A model generated the notes under the pieces. That model saw nothing but the letters and a program-made list of their open reading frames with translations. It did not search any database and was not told the DNA's origin. Position numbers and translations under genes: made by a program. This document shows positions 10,575 to 22,400 of a DNA stretch of 64,000 bases, one piece after another. The stretch is from positions 44,478,758 through 44,542,757 of the forward strand of contig OX485805.1 in NCBI GenBank assembly GCA_950295325.1, in the 5' to 3' direction. Each line of letters begins with the position of its first letter. Within the stretch, counting starts at the first letter, position 1. The stretch comes from Polytrichum commune. Taxonomy: Eukaryota; Streptophyta; Polytrichopsida; Polytrichales; Polytrichaceae.

Positions 10575-11894
10575 CTCGGGGGGGGGGGGGCACTGGCGAA
10601 AAATGTAGGAACTACGTGCGATAAAATATAGGGTCTTGTATAAAATTTGGCGTAAAATTTGTAAAATTATTAGATGTAGTATAGGGTGCTTTGGGATTGT
10701 GAAACATGATTATATGTAATATAGCATTTGACAAAACATGATTAAATTACCTAAGTGGTACATATAAAATAGCATGGACAAAAAGCGATAGTTTCAAAAA
10801 TTAAATACTTTGCCACCAAAATATGGCATGTTCTATATAGGAAGGGTTCAAAAGATAAGGGTGAAGGTTGGTACTAAGTGGGGCAATTGTTGGCAACCCA
10901 TTGACTTGATGAAACGTGCAGTCCAGAACGGAAATAGAGAGACGCTCTTCCCAACTACTATGGCTTACCTCCATTGGTTAAAAAAACAGCTGGGTCTCAA
11001 CAAATATAAGTATGTTGAGAGTGATTGTGTGTGGGTTGATGTGGATGCTATTCTCTCAACAGTGTCTCTAGTAACAATGAATCAACTAGCAAAATCTACA
11101 CCTTAGATGAGGTAGATGCAAACTCATTGAATGAGTTCATTTCAAATAAAAAATAAAACCTGTTAAATTTGTACTATCTCACACATGTGGAGATATAATT
11201 TGGAGAAAGGGTTGAATGATCATTAGTATACCTTGAAATCTGTAGTAGCCATTTCAGTTCGATTACCCTCATATCTCCCACATGTGTAAATGGTAGCCTA
11301 GCTAGTTTAGGTGGATTTTGCTTGCATGGCGTGGGATTTTCTACCAATGTGTAGGATTGGAAGATCAAGGCATCAATTGTAGGGCTTCTGCAAACCTTGT
11401 AAATGTGACTTTGAGACACATGTGGCTGGCCTGTTCCCTAAGACCTCAAGGTTTCTAACTGTGTTATCCAACACAACTTTCATTCGTTGGCTCGTGTTGC
11501 TTAATGACATGTAATTGCAATCTTTTGTTGTTATTGTTTAGTGTTTTGCTTTGCCCGGACTTCAGTGTGACCCTGAACCCTAAACCCTAGTAAATGTTTG
11601 TTTCTCTTACTTTGTACACGTGCTTCTAACGAGAATTCTACTGTATCATACACTTTAAGGAATGGGGGCAATCAGGGGGGAAAAATTGCATATAAGTAAT
11701 ATAGGGTACCATAAAATCAACCATCCAAGAATTTATAATTACCAATAGGGTGCAAATAATCACAACAATTTACCATTATTTCAAAAATTAGCATCCCTTA
11801 TAATCCTTTCTCATAGGTAAATAGCCCCCATTTTAATAGATCATTATCGCAGGTGTATGCAAAATATACAAGGGAATGCCCCCCCCCCCCCGAG
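10575..11894. mobile_element. Poly-G-ended inverted-repeat element with 8-bp target duplication
   Basis: The element begins CTC followed by a long G run and CA, and ends TG, a long C run and GAG, so the termini are inverted repeats. CTTAGGGA precedes it (10567-10574) and follows it (11895-11902), a perfect 8-bp duplication. Subterminal zones are rich in ATAGGGT, and a telomere-like patch lies at 11571-11589. An internal ORF (10810-11106, 98 codons) matches no family I know. An 8-bp duplication fits hAT-like transposition, but the homopolymer termini are atypical. Confidence 0.75.
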
Positions 11895-12539
11895 CTTAGG
11901 GAACATCAACTTGAATTCTAAAGGCACTGACTCACTTAAGAATTATTGGACAAGGATATCATATTGAGATTGGAAATTAGTAAACATATGATCACAGATC
12001 CTCAACATAGTTCACATGCCAACCCATACCCCATTGTATGCCAGACTATCTCTTCATATGTGAACGCTACATGAGGTATAACTTAGAGCCATGTCATGAT
12101 GATGGATGAGTTCATCCATTGACCTTCTCATGTTAGCAACTTGTGATGCAACATTGTCATGGATGATTGCTATATTGTCTACTGTGATATAGTGATAACG
12201 TACATGTTCATATTAAACGGTTTTGTTAATTCCCACTACATTCCCAAGGGTAAGATGCTTAAGCTCACTATTGGCAAGTGTCATGTGTTTCATTTTAATA
12301 TTTAAGAGGAATACATCCTTAAGCATACTAATGGCATGTCATGTCAAGATTTTAATAAGTGCACTCAAACACCCAGTGTCATGTGACGACACTTACGGTG
12401 TTGTTGTTAATCTGCAATATAACATAGCATACCCTTCAAAATAGGGGTTTCCATTACTGTGGGTTTTTCATCTGTATATTTGGATGAAAATCCAATGTAA
12501 GGCAACGAAAGTACAATAATATTACAGTGGGCCACACTA

Positions 12540-13060
12540 AAAATGAACAACAGGACTTAGAATAATATAAGGTTTCAAAAATGGCAATGGACATCTTTAA
12601 AGTACTATAGGGTATGGAAGAATATGTAATTTGGAATTATATGAAATGCAAGGCTTTTTCTATTAACCCAAGGTTGAAAATGCTAATGAAATAAATAACC
12701 CTAAACCCTAAACCCTAAACCCTAAACCCATTAGTGTGGTAGTCCACTTAGTGTTGGACCTTACTAGTTGCTCGCCATCTATTTGTGTCCTACTCATATG
12801 CAATTAGGAGTCTAGCAACAACTAATTCTCTTTTATCGCGCATCCATGTGCAAACAACCACTATTTTATATGGGGTTATTACTTTCAATTTTTTTCTTCA
12901 CATGCTATGATTATGTAGTTTTCTTAGTCGGGTTAGTAGAAAAGGGCCTTGCATTAATTACAAATCCAAATAATCGATTTGTTCCATACCCTATAGTACT
13001 TTAATGATGCCCAGTGTCATTTTTGACACCCCATATTATATTTGCTTTAACATGGGCGGA
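12540..13060. repeat. Dispersed repeat in head-to-head arrangement
   Basis: The left half (12540-12729) and right half (about 12850-13050) are imperfect reverse complements. They share a segment containing the words CTTTAAAGTACTATAGGGTA and GCAAGGC. Further copies are at 16440-16640 (plus) and 18430-18640 (minus). This suggests a member of the poly-G element family whose termini have decayed. Confidence 0.55.
12699..12729. repeat. Interstitial telomere-like repeat
   Basis: More than four units of CCCTAAA. The preceding about 190 bases (from 12540) are closely similar to the sequence before the other patch at 16611-16640, so the telomere motif belongs to a larger dispersed repeat rather than to a chromosome end. 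Confidence 0.85.
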
Positions 13061-16000
13061 CGTTAAATACCCCCTCACGAACTTTTGGAGGTATCTAATC
13101 TGGGTTGGGGCAATCTTGTAGAGAAAATTTCTAAACCCGACCAAAAATTGCATTCTTGAAGGCCGCTTGACTACAAATCCCATATTGAGTGCACTAAAAT
13201 CCGCTTGACTTACCATAAATAACTTATATTTGTCATTCTAATGATAGATTAGTGCAAGTGTTTATAAGAGAATAAGGTATAAATAAATGATATGTTATTT
13301 GGAATTAGACTCGTGGGACAATGTTATAGATGGGGTATATATTACTGAGAAAATCATAAGTTTCTGACTATAGCCTATCTGAATTATTTAATAATTTATC
13401 CTCATCACATATTGTATTATCTTTCAAATCACATAGTGTATAACCGTTACTTTTAAATAAATATAATTATATGATACTAATACTAATACTAATACTATTA
13501 TGCAAATACTAATAATAACAATACTAATACTAATATTGAATTGAGTTTTTTAGTTCACCAATTTATCATAAGGTGATATATATTATTGTGCCATATTACA
13601 AATGTTTGAACAATCACACATGTGCAAAATAAATGAATTATGAACAAAAAGATGTCTATGACAACACTTCATAATTATATATTGCACACATTGATATCTT
13701 ACAATATTTATCAAAATAACCATGTGAAATTCAAAGCCACATCATGGCCTTGGAAACATCTCATGGGAGGTTGGAAAATAGGCTTAGAGCATCCAAGGCC
13801 ACATCATTGCCCCTTGCCAACAAATTAATATTTATAAAATAACTATGAGGGAGAAAGTAGGTCTTACATGCCAACTCGGAGGTATTTCACTAAAGTAAGC
13901 TCCATCCGAGCTTCTTGATGGACTCATCCGATTTTTGTTACCGGATGACTTTACTTGAGTGCCACGAATCCCCGGCCATTTCAAGTGGGCTTGTACGGTT
14001 AAGGTATTTGTTGACTTTCATATTTACGGCCTCGAATGTCCTTCCCAAAGTGCACATCTAAGGGTACTCATGTAAGTATAACCATGCTATCACATAGAGC
14101 CTTATTATAACCTAACATAGTCAATCGCACACTCTCAAAATATTTTCGGTCATTGTAGGGTCGATAGTGCACATGGATTGACAACCTAAGTACCAAAGTA
14201 CTAAATTTGAGCAACAACAAATCCCACATGGATGCAACATCTATGGCTACACGGTCCAAAATTGAGCTTTTATATTCTCCTTAAAGGTGATTTCAAAAAT
14301 ACTTTATGGCAAGTCCACAAGTCATACCCATGGATTGGAGCATGACATTATGGAAAGGTTACTTAAAGGTTACTCAAAGGTATTTGACCCCGATTTTAAA
14401 GAGTAGTTTAATAATCTCTAAATAGAAATCTCTAGTCCTATTGTTACCAATGCTTTCGACTTCCCCTCCCTTGGTCTCCCTCCCCTTAGTAGATGTTGTA
14501 TTGAATCATCCCATGATACCTACCTATGGTGCAACAATTAGAGTTTATTGCATTGAGTACTGACTGTTGTTTTGAGAGCTCACATGCTACATAACTAAAT
14601 AAATTCATTTTTTATTTTAGCAATTAGTTAAAAAAGACAATTAGTTAACAAAGATAATAAATTCATTTTTTTATTTTTTTTCCCAAAGCGGGTCACGGGG
14701 GCTTATGAGTGGGGCTATGTGCGTACATGCACATGAAGGTTTTACAGGGGCATGGGCATATGGTTTGCAAGGGTTAATGTATGTGGTTGGGTTCATGCAA
14801 GATATGAACCCAAAATGATTCATACGGACTGGTGTAATGGGTCAGGATGGCACATGCCCAAACTAATAAGGTATGTGGGGCTCATTGATAGTTGTAGTTT
14901 GAGGAGGGAAACTTGACTAGGTTGGTATTCTAGCACATGGAAATTGATTTTCATTTGAGCGGAGAAACCTTGGTTTTTATATACATTGTTAGTGTGAACC
15001 ATAATTTGTTGTATTTACATTGAGAGTTCATGATGCCATGTTCTTACTATTCAAACCTTGCCCAAAGTTTTCTTAATTTATGGAGATTTTGTTTTTCATT
15101 TTTCTAGCATCCCATGATTAAAAATCAATCAGTCTAGTCAATCAACAACTAAAGTGCGTCAGTACAAGGATGGCCACGTTTCAACTTGTGTTTTGGGCAA
15201 CGAGCCGAATCTGCTACCCCCCCCCCCCAACCACCATTGCCACTCCACATGGGAGTGCTCAGTCCAAAAGATGCTTGAAGATACCGGCAAAACCTTCACC
15301 AACGTCAGAGAACTCTATTTTGTTTCACCAAAACGATTGGTACATGAAAGTGTGCCCTAACTTGGGCTAGACTAATTTGGGGTCAATTCAACTAAATAGG
15401 GTTTCCAATAAACTTTGAAAAATAACCTCCTTACTACATACTAGTTTAAAGTTTCATTGTTGGATGAATGAGAGTAATATGCTCGTATGCGATAATCCCA
15501 TTTCGTTGGCCAAAAAAACATTGATATGTATATAGGGCCTCACATTAGAAGCCCAAGCCCTTGAGGATGTAAATGCTATCACAAATTCCCCATGCGTAGG
15601 CAAAGCCTATCAATCCGAGGGCAAAGACAAGAAAACATGCTCACATACAAGCACACCCAACATTCATCCAAAAACATTTTATTTAAAAATTCAATTGGTT
15701 TGACACCGTAATTAGCTTCAAAGTTACGGAATTAGTCTAAACCAAGGGGGTTTAGTTTTATATTTTCTGTCGGATCGATGAGAGGTACTCTTGAATGTGA
15801 GGTTTTTCTCCACATATGGAAGAGCACATCCTGAAAAGGGGAAGAAATTTTTATTAGGAAAAATTGAGTATGTTTGCTCTATAATGTACATGAGTTTGGG
15901 GGTGGTGGGGGGGGGGGGGGCTCATTATAGGGCTTATTGCCTTCCTTTTGGAAGCCGGGCTATGTTGGGTGCAACTATCTATTTGGGGCATCCAAGTTTG

Positions 16001-16378
16001 GGAAGAGGGGGTTGACATTGCAACCATTGTATCTCATTGCATCTATTAAGGGGTTGTATGTGTTTGTTTTGTATTGTTGTTTCAATGTATGTGTTGTGGC
16101 ATAAGGTTTAGGTTAAGGAGTATATGTCCTCTAGCTGCATTGGGAGTTCCAATCACACACGTGGTGTCCAAACTAAGTCTACCCAAACATGTGCATTATC
16201 CAAGGACATGTCAAATGATTGGAGTCGCGTTTTTCTACAGCCTTGTCGATCGGTCAGCCTTAACCATCATTTCGACATGGGATCTCAAAACGGTCATCCA
16301 AAGGGCATAAGTGGTGGGCCCATAAGTATATAGCGTAAAACCTAGGAAGTGCAGCTAGAAATGTAGTGGACACATACC

Positions 16379-16640
16379 GGGGGGGGGGGGGTTGTGATGT
16401 ATTGGAGTAGAAATATACGTGCGAAAAATTGAGAGGGTATATGGGGACGTAAAATGAACAAAATGATTTAGAATAATATAGGGTGTCAAAAATGGCGTTG
16501 GACATCTTTAAAGTACTATAGGGTTTGAAATAATAGGTAACTTGGAAATATAAGTAATGCAAGGCCCTATCCTACTAACCCAGAGCTGAAAATGCTAAGG
16601 AAATAAATAACCTTAAACCCTAAACCCTAAACCCTAAACC
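16379..16640 (+). repeat. Poly-G element end with telomere-like patch
   Basis: A G run is followed at matching spacing by ATATACGTGCGAA, as at the ends of the element at 18392-18737. It continues into the dispersed repeat and ends in CCCTAAA units (16611-16640). I could not identify the matching right end. Confidence 0.5.
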
Positions 16641-16732
16641 GGTTTATAAATGGATCAACATCTCTAGCGTAGTGCTATAAATTTGATGATTTCCCCAGTG
16701 TAAATAGGGCATTGACGCCCGAGTTGGCCACA

Positions 16733-16800
16733 TATATATATATATATGTATATATATATACATACATACATACATATAGACACACACACACATATTTGTG
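16733..16800. repeat. Compound microsatellite (TA)n-(CATA)n-(CA)n
   Basis: Alternating TA, then CATA, then CACA units, directly visible. Confidence 0.85.
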
Positions 16801-18391
16801 GCAAAGGAACTCTATGGTATGTTGCTACATGTCCAACATCATGATTGATAAGAATGACAAGTGATGCTAAAAGTTGAAAAATGGGTTGTGCAAATCAAAG
16901 AGGTGCCATGAAAATGGACTCTCTCTCCCTCTCTCTCTCTCTTTGGTGGCATTTTGCATGTTTCAGTCAATACATGCAAATTCATTTTGTAACATGTGGC
17001 GCTTTCAAGTCAAAGATGGATTAACCCTAGGCTTGAGCTATTGGGAGAAGGGTCGAATTGTCAAATTGTGTATAATGCCATAGTAGGAGTCTAGGTAGGT
17101 ATTGAGTCATCACATCCTATATCATACTATTAATGGGGGTGGGCGAGGCAAGGTTGTGGCAAGTTGACAAGGCTGGGCATGGTCACAAATCATTGGTGCT
17201 AAATTTGAGGTCACATGAGAAAGTTATTAAATGGGCATCTTGGATAACTTAACTTGATAAAACCACCACAAGCCATTGTGAACCGTTGATGATGAGGTTG
17301 AGGTTGTTTGGGAAGAGTGTTCAACAATCATCTTGGATAACTTAACTTGAAAAAACTGCCGTGAACCATCGGGGTTTAGGTTGAGTTTGAGGTTAAGGTT
17401 GAGATTGTTTGGGAAAGGTGGTCCACTTAACTTCATAATTATAAATTCAAGGTTTTATGTTTTGATGTAATAATTCTCAATGGTCATCTTCGATAACTTA
17501 AGTACATGATTGTGACCTTAGGGTTTTGATGTTTAATGTTTCAAAGTCGTGAACAAAACCAAGAGGTTTATAAAGGAAAGTGACACATACTCCTTTGGTA
17601 AGATGAATCCACAAAAGTGCAAACTCAAATTCATGATTTAACAAAGCAATTTAGCGATAGGTTCTTCCAATTTCATTGGAAATATGAACCAAGTTCATTA
17701 TTTAAACAACCAATTTCAGTACATGTTGTGAACAATTTCATGATTTGGTACCCATATTCAAAACTTCACAAAATCAATTTTAGGAAATGCATAACTCTAT
17801 TTCACAAAGAACATTACATCATGTATAGGATTATCCTAGTAAACAAATTGCTCCCTATTCCGCACAACTATACACTACACTCCAAAAACGTTATGCGCTT
17901 TGCTCACGCTACCAACACTCTTCCCATAATCAAACCCCCAACTACACTACGTACACTCTCAAACCCATGAGATTACGCACTCCAACTATGTTGGGTATGA
18001 GTTGTTTGCTTTGATGTACAATAATCAAAGACCAAAGGAAAAATGACATTGCTTGCTTCTAACTCCAAGGTAGTGTAATGAAGACCAAAGAAAATTTGAC
18101 ATCAAGGCTAGAGGCTTCCAAGTAAATACAAAACAATGAGAAGGCAAAGAATGCGAAATGAGGCGGCGAGAATTTGAGAAATAAAAAAACCATAAAGTGT
18201 GAACTTGATATGGAAGATTCACAAAGTTGATAAAGATAAATGTCCACTATCATGAAATTGAGGTGTGCCACATGTCAAGTCGGTTAAGAAGAATGATCAT
18301 GGGGATACAACAAAACATTTGCTCATGAAATACAACATTGGACAATGGGGTGGAGCGAGGCAAGTTGACAAGGCTAGGAAAGTATAAGTAT

Positions 18392-18737
18392 CTTGGGGGG
18401 GGGGGGGCAGTGTGTTAAAAAGTTAAGGATATAGGTGCGAACAACCATTATTTTATAGGGGGGGTGTTACTTTCAATTCTCTTATTTTTCTCACAATGAT
18501 GCTATCATTATGTAAATTTCTACTTTGGGTTAATAGAAAAATGGCTTGCATTACTTATAATTCCAAATTACCTATTATTCCATACCCTATAGGACTTTAA
18601 AGCTGTCGAGCATACTGGTTGATACCCTATATTACTCTTAACTCCATTTATAATTTTTAGCCCCCATGTTTTTAAAATACCCTATCATTTGTTCGCACGT
18701 ATATTGCTACTCCAACCAATGACTACCCCCCCTCGAG
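18392..18737. mobile_element. Short poly-G-ended inverted-repeat element (MITE-like)
   Basis: Begins CTT plus a G run and ends with a C run plus CTCGAG. The ends share the subterminal words GTGCGAACAA and TTGTTCGCAC in inverted orientation. ATAAGTAT precedes it and AGAAGTAT follows it, a 7/8 match to an 8-bp target duplication. It is about 346 bp long with no coding capacity, and is probably a non-autonomous relative of 10575-11894. Confidence 0.6.
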
Positions 18738-19381
18738 AGAAGTATATGAAACTATTCCGAAGTTGCAACACAATGGGCCACAATGCTAGTTGCTCTAAAA
18801 GGAGCAGGCTAGTGTTGAGCTTCAAACCTTGAATTTGGGTGCAATCATATTCCCAAATTAGACTGCAATCATGAAAGATAATAGTAGCTTTGACCGGGTT
18901 ATCCTTGCACCTTGCCCACAAAATAGGCATCCTATTCACAATTATAAAATATAAAGGAACTATAACTCTGGTGAGAGAATCCCATGTCGTTGTTAACTCT
19001 TGCGGATGAAACAATACCTAACCTTCATACTATTCATTTTGCAAGGGTGCCCATCATAAGTGGTGGACCTGTTATGTGTGCACATGTCCTTATGTAATTT
19101 TGGCATGAGTATGCTTGGTAGTGGTATGAGGTGTATGCAAAGGTTATCCAATGATCATTGGTACCGCAAAGACTCTCCTTCGCCTTGTAACAAATTTTCA
19201 CTCCATGTACATACGATGTAGAACCCCACTACCGAAGGTCATCATTATTCAATATGAGGAAGGTTAGAACGTGATTAGCTAATAGCGATAGGAATTGGAG
19301 GGAATGACGTCTATGTACTTACGAATTTGGAGGGAATGCCTTGTACTTCCTCATGAGAAGTTGATGGCCATGCTCACGACC
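18738..19381. other. Spacer upstream of the transposase-like gene
   Basis: No recognised ORF or repeat. The last part is the presumed promoter region of the plus-strand gene. Confidence 0.5.
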
Positions 19382-19390
19382 TATATAAAG
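19382..19390 (+). promoter_or_regulatory. TATA box of the transposase-like gene
   Basis: TATATAAAG lies 78 bp upstream of an ATG at 19460 in good context (GCAACCATGG). Transcription would be expected to begin near 19412. Confidence 0.6.
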
Positions 19391-19459
19391 GCCACCATTG
19401 GGAGGGTCATTTCTTTCTCCTCATTTGAGTCCACCCCCCTTCACCCTTGAGGAGCAACC

Positions 19460-22400
19460 ATGGAGAGCGTGCCTCACATGAGTGAAGAGGTTGGTTTTAT
19501 AACCCCAATGTGCATCCACTTTCCCACGGGTGCACCCGTGACAACACTCTGGCCGTACCCCTCCTGTACGGCCAGTCTGCCACGGGTGTTCACCCGTGGG
19601 AGACTCTGGTACCGGGTTTGGGGCCCCCACGGGTGTTCACCCGTGGGAGCTTATGGTTTTTATTTCGGTTATCCTAGCATATGTCAGAATAGAAGTTATC
19701 CATATGCTCATGTGTGTGACAAACTTTCTAGTAGTAGATGTCAGCATGGTAGCCTCCCACGGGTGTTCACCCGTGGCAGTTCATGATTTGTATTTTAGTT
19801 CTCCCTACATATGTGTGGTTATAAGATAGGCATGTATCATGTGTGTGACATACTCAATAGTTGTATATGCAATTATGCTTATTTGTAAATTTCCTGCTGA
19901 GTATGTGAAATATGTTGTCAATGGGTAATTGGTACATATTATTACGAGTTGGGAGTTTCGTGATGCATTATGATAAATGATGACGATGATATTCGTTAAA
20001 CTGGAATGTTGACACTATCCTGAATGGCAACTATTTCGCTAGCACTTGGGCCAGCAGATGTGACACCTACATGCATAGTAATAATTGTACACAAGTAAGT
20101 GTTAGGGGTGATAGTTTTGGTGTTTGGGCTTTGTGGAAACTGGTAATAAGGGTCATTCTCCCAATGGGGATATGATAAGTAACACATACTTCACTTGAGT
20201 TGTGTGAAGTGAGGTGTAAAGCTCACCCCTATATGAATGTAAATATTCTGTTGAGATGTCAATGTTGTCCCCCACGGGTGAACACCCGTGAGCTTCTGGT
20301 CAATGTGTGTTGACATACTTTGATATCGATGTTCAGATTCCACATTACATTGGACTGTCGAGGACGGACTTGAAGGGGAAGGCCGTTGTGCTCTTTGATG
20401 ATGAGGGCCATGCTTTGTGTGATGGATTGATTTGCAACACAAATCCGTTGGATTGTGTTGACAATAGCATCCTAGGGGCTGAGGATGTTGGAGTTATTAT
20501 CTTGAACCCAACTGACAATGTTATTTCGCAAGATTGGGAGAATACGCTGCACCGATGGCCACTTTCACTCACCAAATTTGAAGGACATACATTAGCGGAA
20601 ATATTGTTGGTCCATCATAATGCGACCCGCGAAGTTCAAAGTCATCGGCGCTTGCTTGGAAAACGCCAATACAACACTGTGAGGATGTGTGCACCTCGGC
20701 CACCTGGGAAGAAAATTTGGGGAGCCACTGAGGAGCATGCGCGGATGTTATCAGCGGTGGATTGTTGTTCCGAGCATTGTTGCCAGGTATTCCCAAGGCC
20801 TTTGTTGATGAGTATTCGGGAACACTACTTCGCATTGCCATTCAATGCTCGGAAGCTCATAGCCCTGTCGGTGTTCCAATCGATCCAGAAACATGAGCAC
20901 AACGGACGTGAAATGGTGCAGTTGGAAGGGAGAACAATATGCACTCGAGCATGGATGAACATCTATATGATATCAAGGGCACAATATAATAGGAACAAGG
21001 CTGAAAGCTTGATGGGGGTTAGATCTCGAGATCATGGAAATACAGGAACTAGAAAACCACGGGCGAATACAGTGCAAACACGAGCCACCCTTGGAGTATT
21101 GGTTGAGGGTAGGGCGGACGCCATGCCCCATATGACTCGGACTCTTCCAACTGGTGAGAAGATAGGGACGGAGATGCTCCCTGTGGGAACAACGTGGTGC
21201 AACCTATTGCAGGAAGTGAACAACTTGGACGGAGACCTAGGGTACACGCCTATCTCCACGTCCACCTTCAGCCGCCTACATCGACAACATTTCAAGCAGT
21301 ATGTTATAAAGAGCCCCGGCGACAACTTCTCGCGTTGTGGAACTTGTGCAGCATTCAAGGATTTGTTGCGAATACACACAAAGAACACAACTGGTCACTT
21401 GGCCATCTCGAATGCTAGCCTTCGTCATCTAACATTGCAGGAGGCTCATAGAAACAGTTACTATAAAGATAGGATTTTGTCAAAGTATGCTCCCAATGAG
21501 GTGCTTTGTATAATCCATGACAAAATGGATTATGGGAAAACGGCTCTTCCCGTCTTCGCGCACAAAAACAAACGTGTTGACAAATACGAGCGATTCCCCA
21601 TATCCATTGCGGGGATGATTGCACATGGTCACTCAGATGTGAATTATGCGCATTATGTCCTTGATATGTACCCATCCGATGCCAACTTCACTATCACCTC
21701 GATGATGAAGTTGCTTTGTCAACTTGAGGTACAACCTGTTTGCTCTAGTAGACACATTCCGATTTCGTCCATAGGTGATCCTTTACACGACGCATTGGTG
21801 GTTGGTGTAGAGAAGTGTTCAGGAGTACTTCCCTTGCCACCGCCCGCAAGTATTCCTCCTACAGGTTTGCCACCCCTCCTCCTTGTTCAAATGGACAATT
21901 GTGCGAAGGACAACAAAGCAAAATACAACATGTTGTTTTGGTCAGCTCTGACTGCAAAGGGAATTTTTCGGGAAGTCAGGGTGTCTTTCCTTATTGTTGG
22001 ACATACGCATGAGGATGTGGATGCAATGTTTGGGAGGTTTGGACAAAGGCTGAAGATTGAGGATTGCCATACACTCCCAGACCTCATGGCATCGTTCATG
22101 GCTGCTGGGGAACCCACTATTGTCCCGTCCTTAATCCACGAGGTTGCAGATTTCAAGGAATGGGTGAAGGGATACTACAATGAGTATGGTCAAGATCGAC
22201 TTATTGGGCATTCCAAGGCGCACCAATTCCGTTTTTATGTAGATCCTCAAGGAGTGCCATTGATGCAGTACAAAGTGTATTGTACAGATCCAAGTTGGGT
22301 GCCTGATGGAGGAATTGCTCTTTGGAAGGTGGACCCTATCACAAAGAAGACCATGGTCCCAACAGGTTAGTGGGTCCCTTGTTTGTATTGCTTTGGAAGT

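Larger units (their letters stand above)
11903..16379. other. Spacer without recognised gene
   Basis: AT-rich spacer apart from the dispersed repeat at 12540-13060. It includes ACTAAT microsatellite-like runs near 13480-13530 and a C run at 15217-15228 facing a G run at 15907-15920, with similar inner flanks (AACCACC and GGTGGT). No ORF here has recognisable motifs. Confidence 0.6.

Noticed and set aside
12699-12729. Chromosome end
   Set aside because: Only about four telomere units, embedded in a dispersed repeat with sequence on both sides.
15217-15920. Further poly-C/poly-G bounded element
   Set aside because: The runs face each other with similar inner flanks, but no target duplication is visible and the orientation is opposite to the supported family members.
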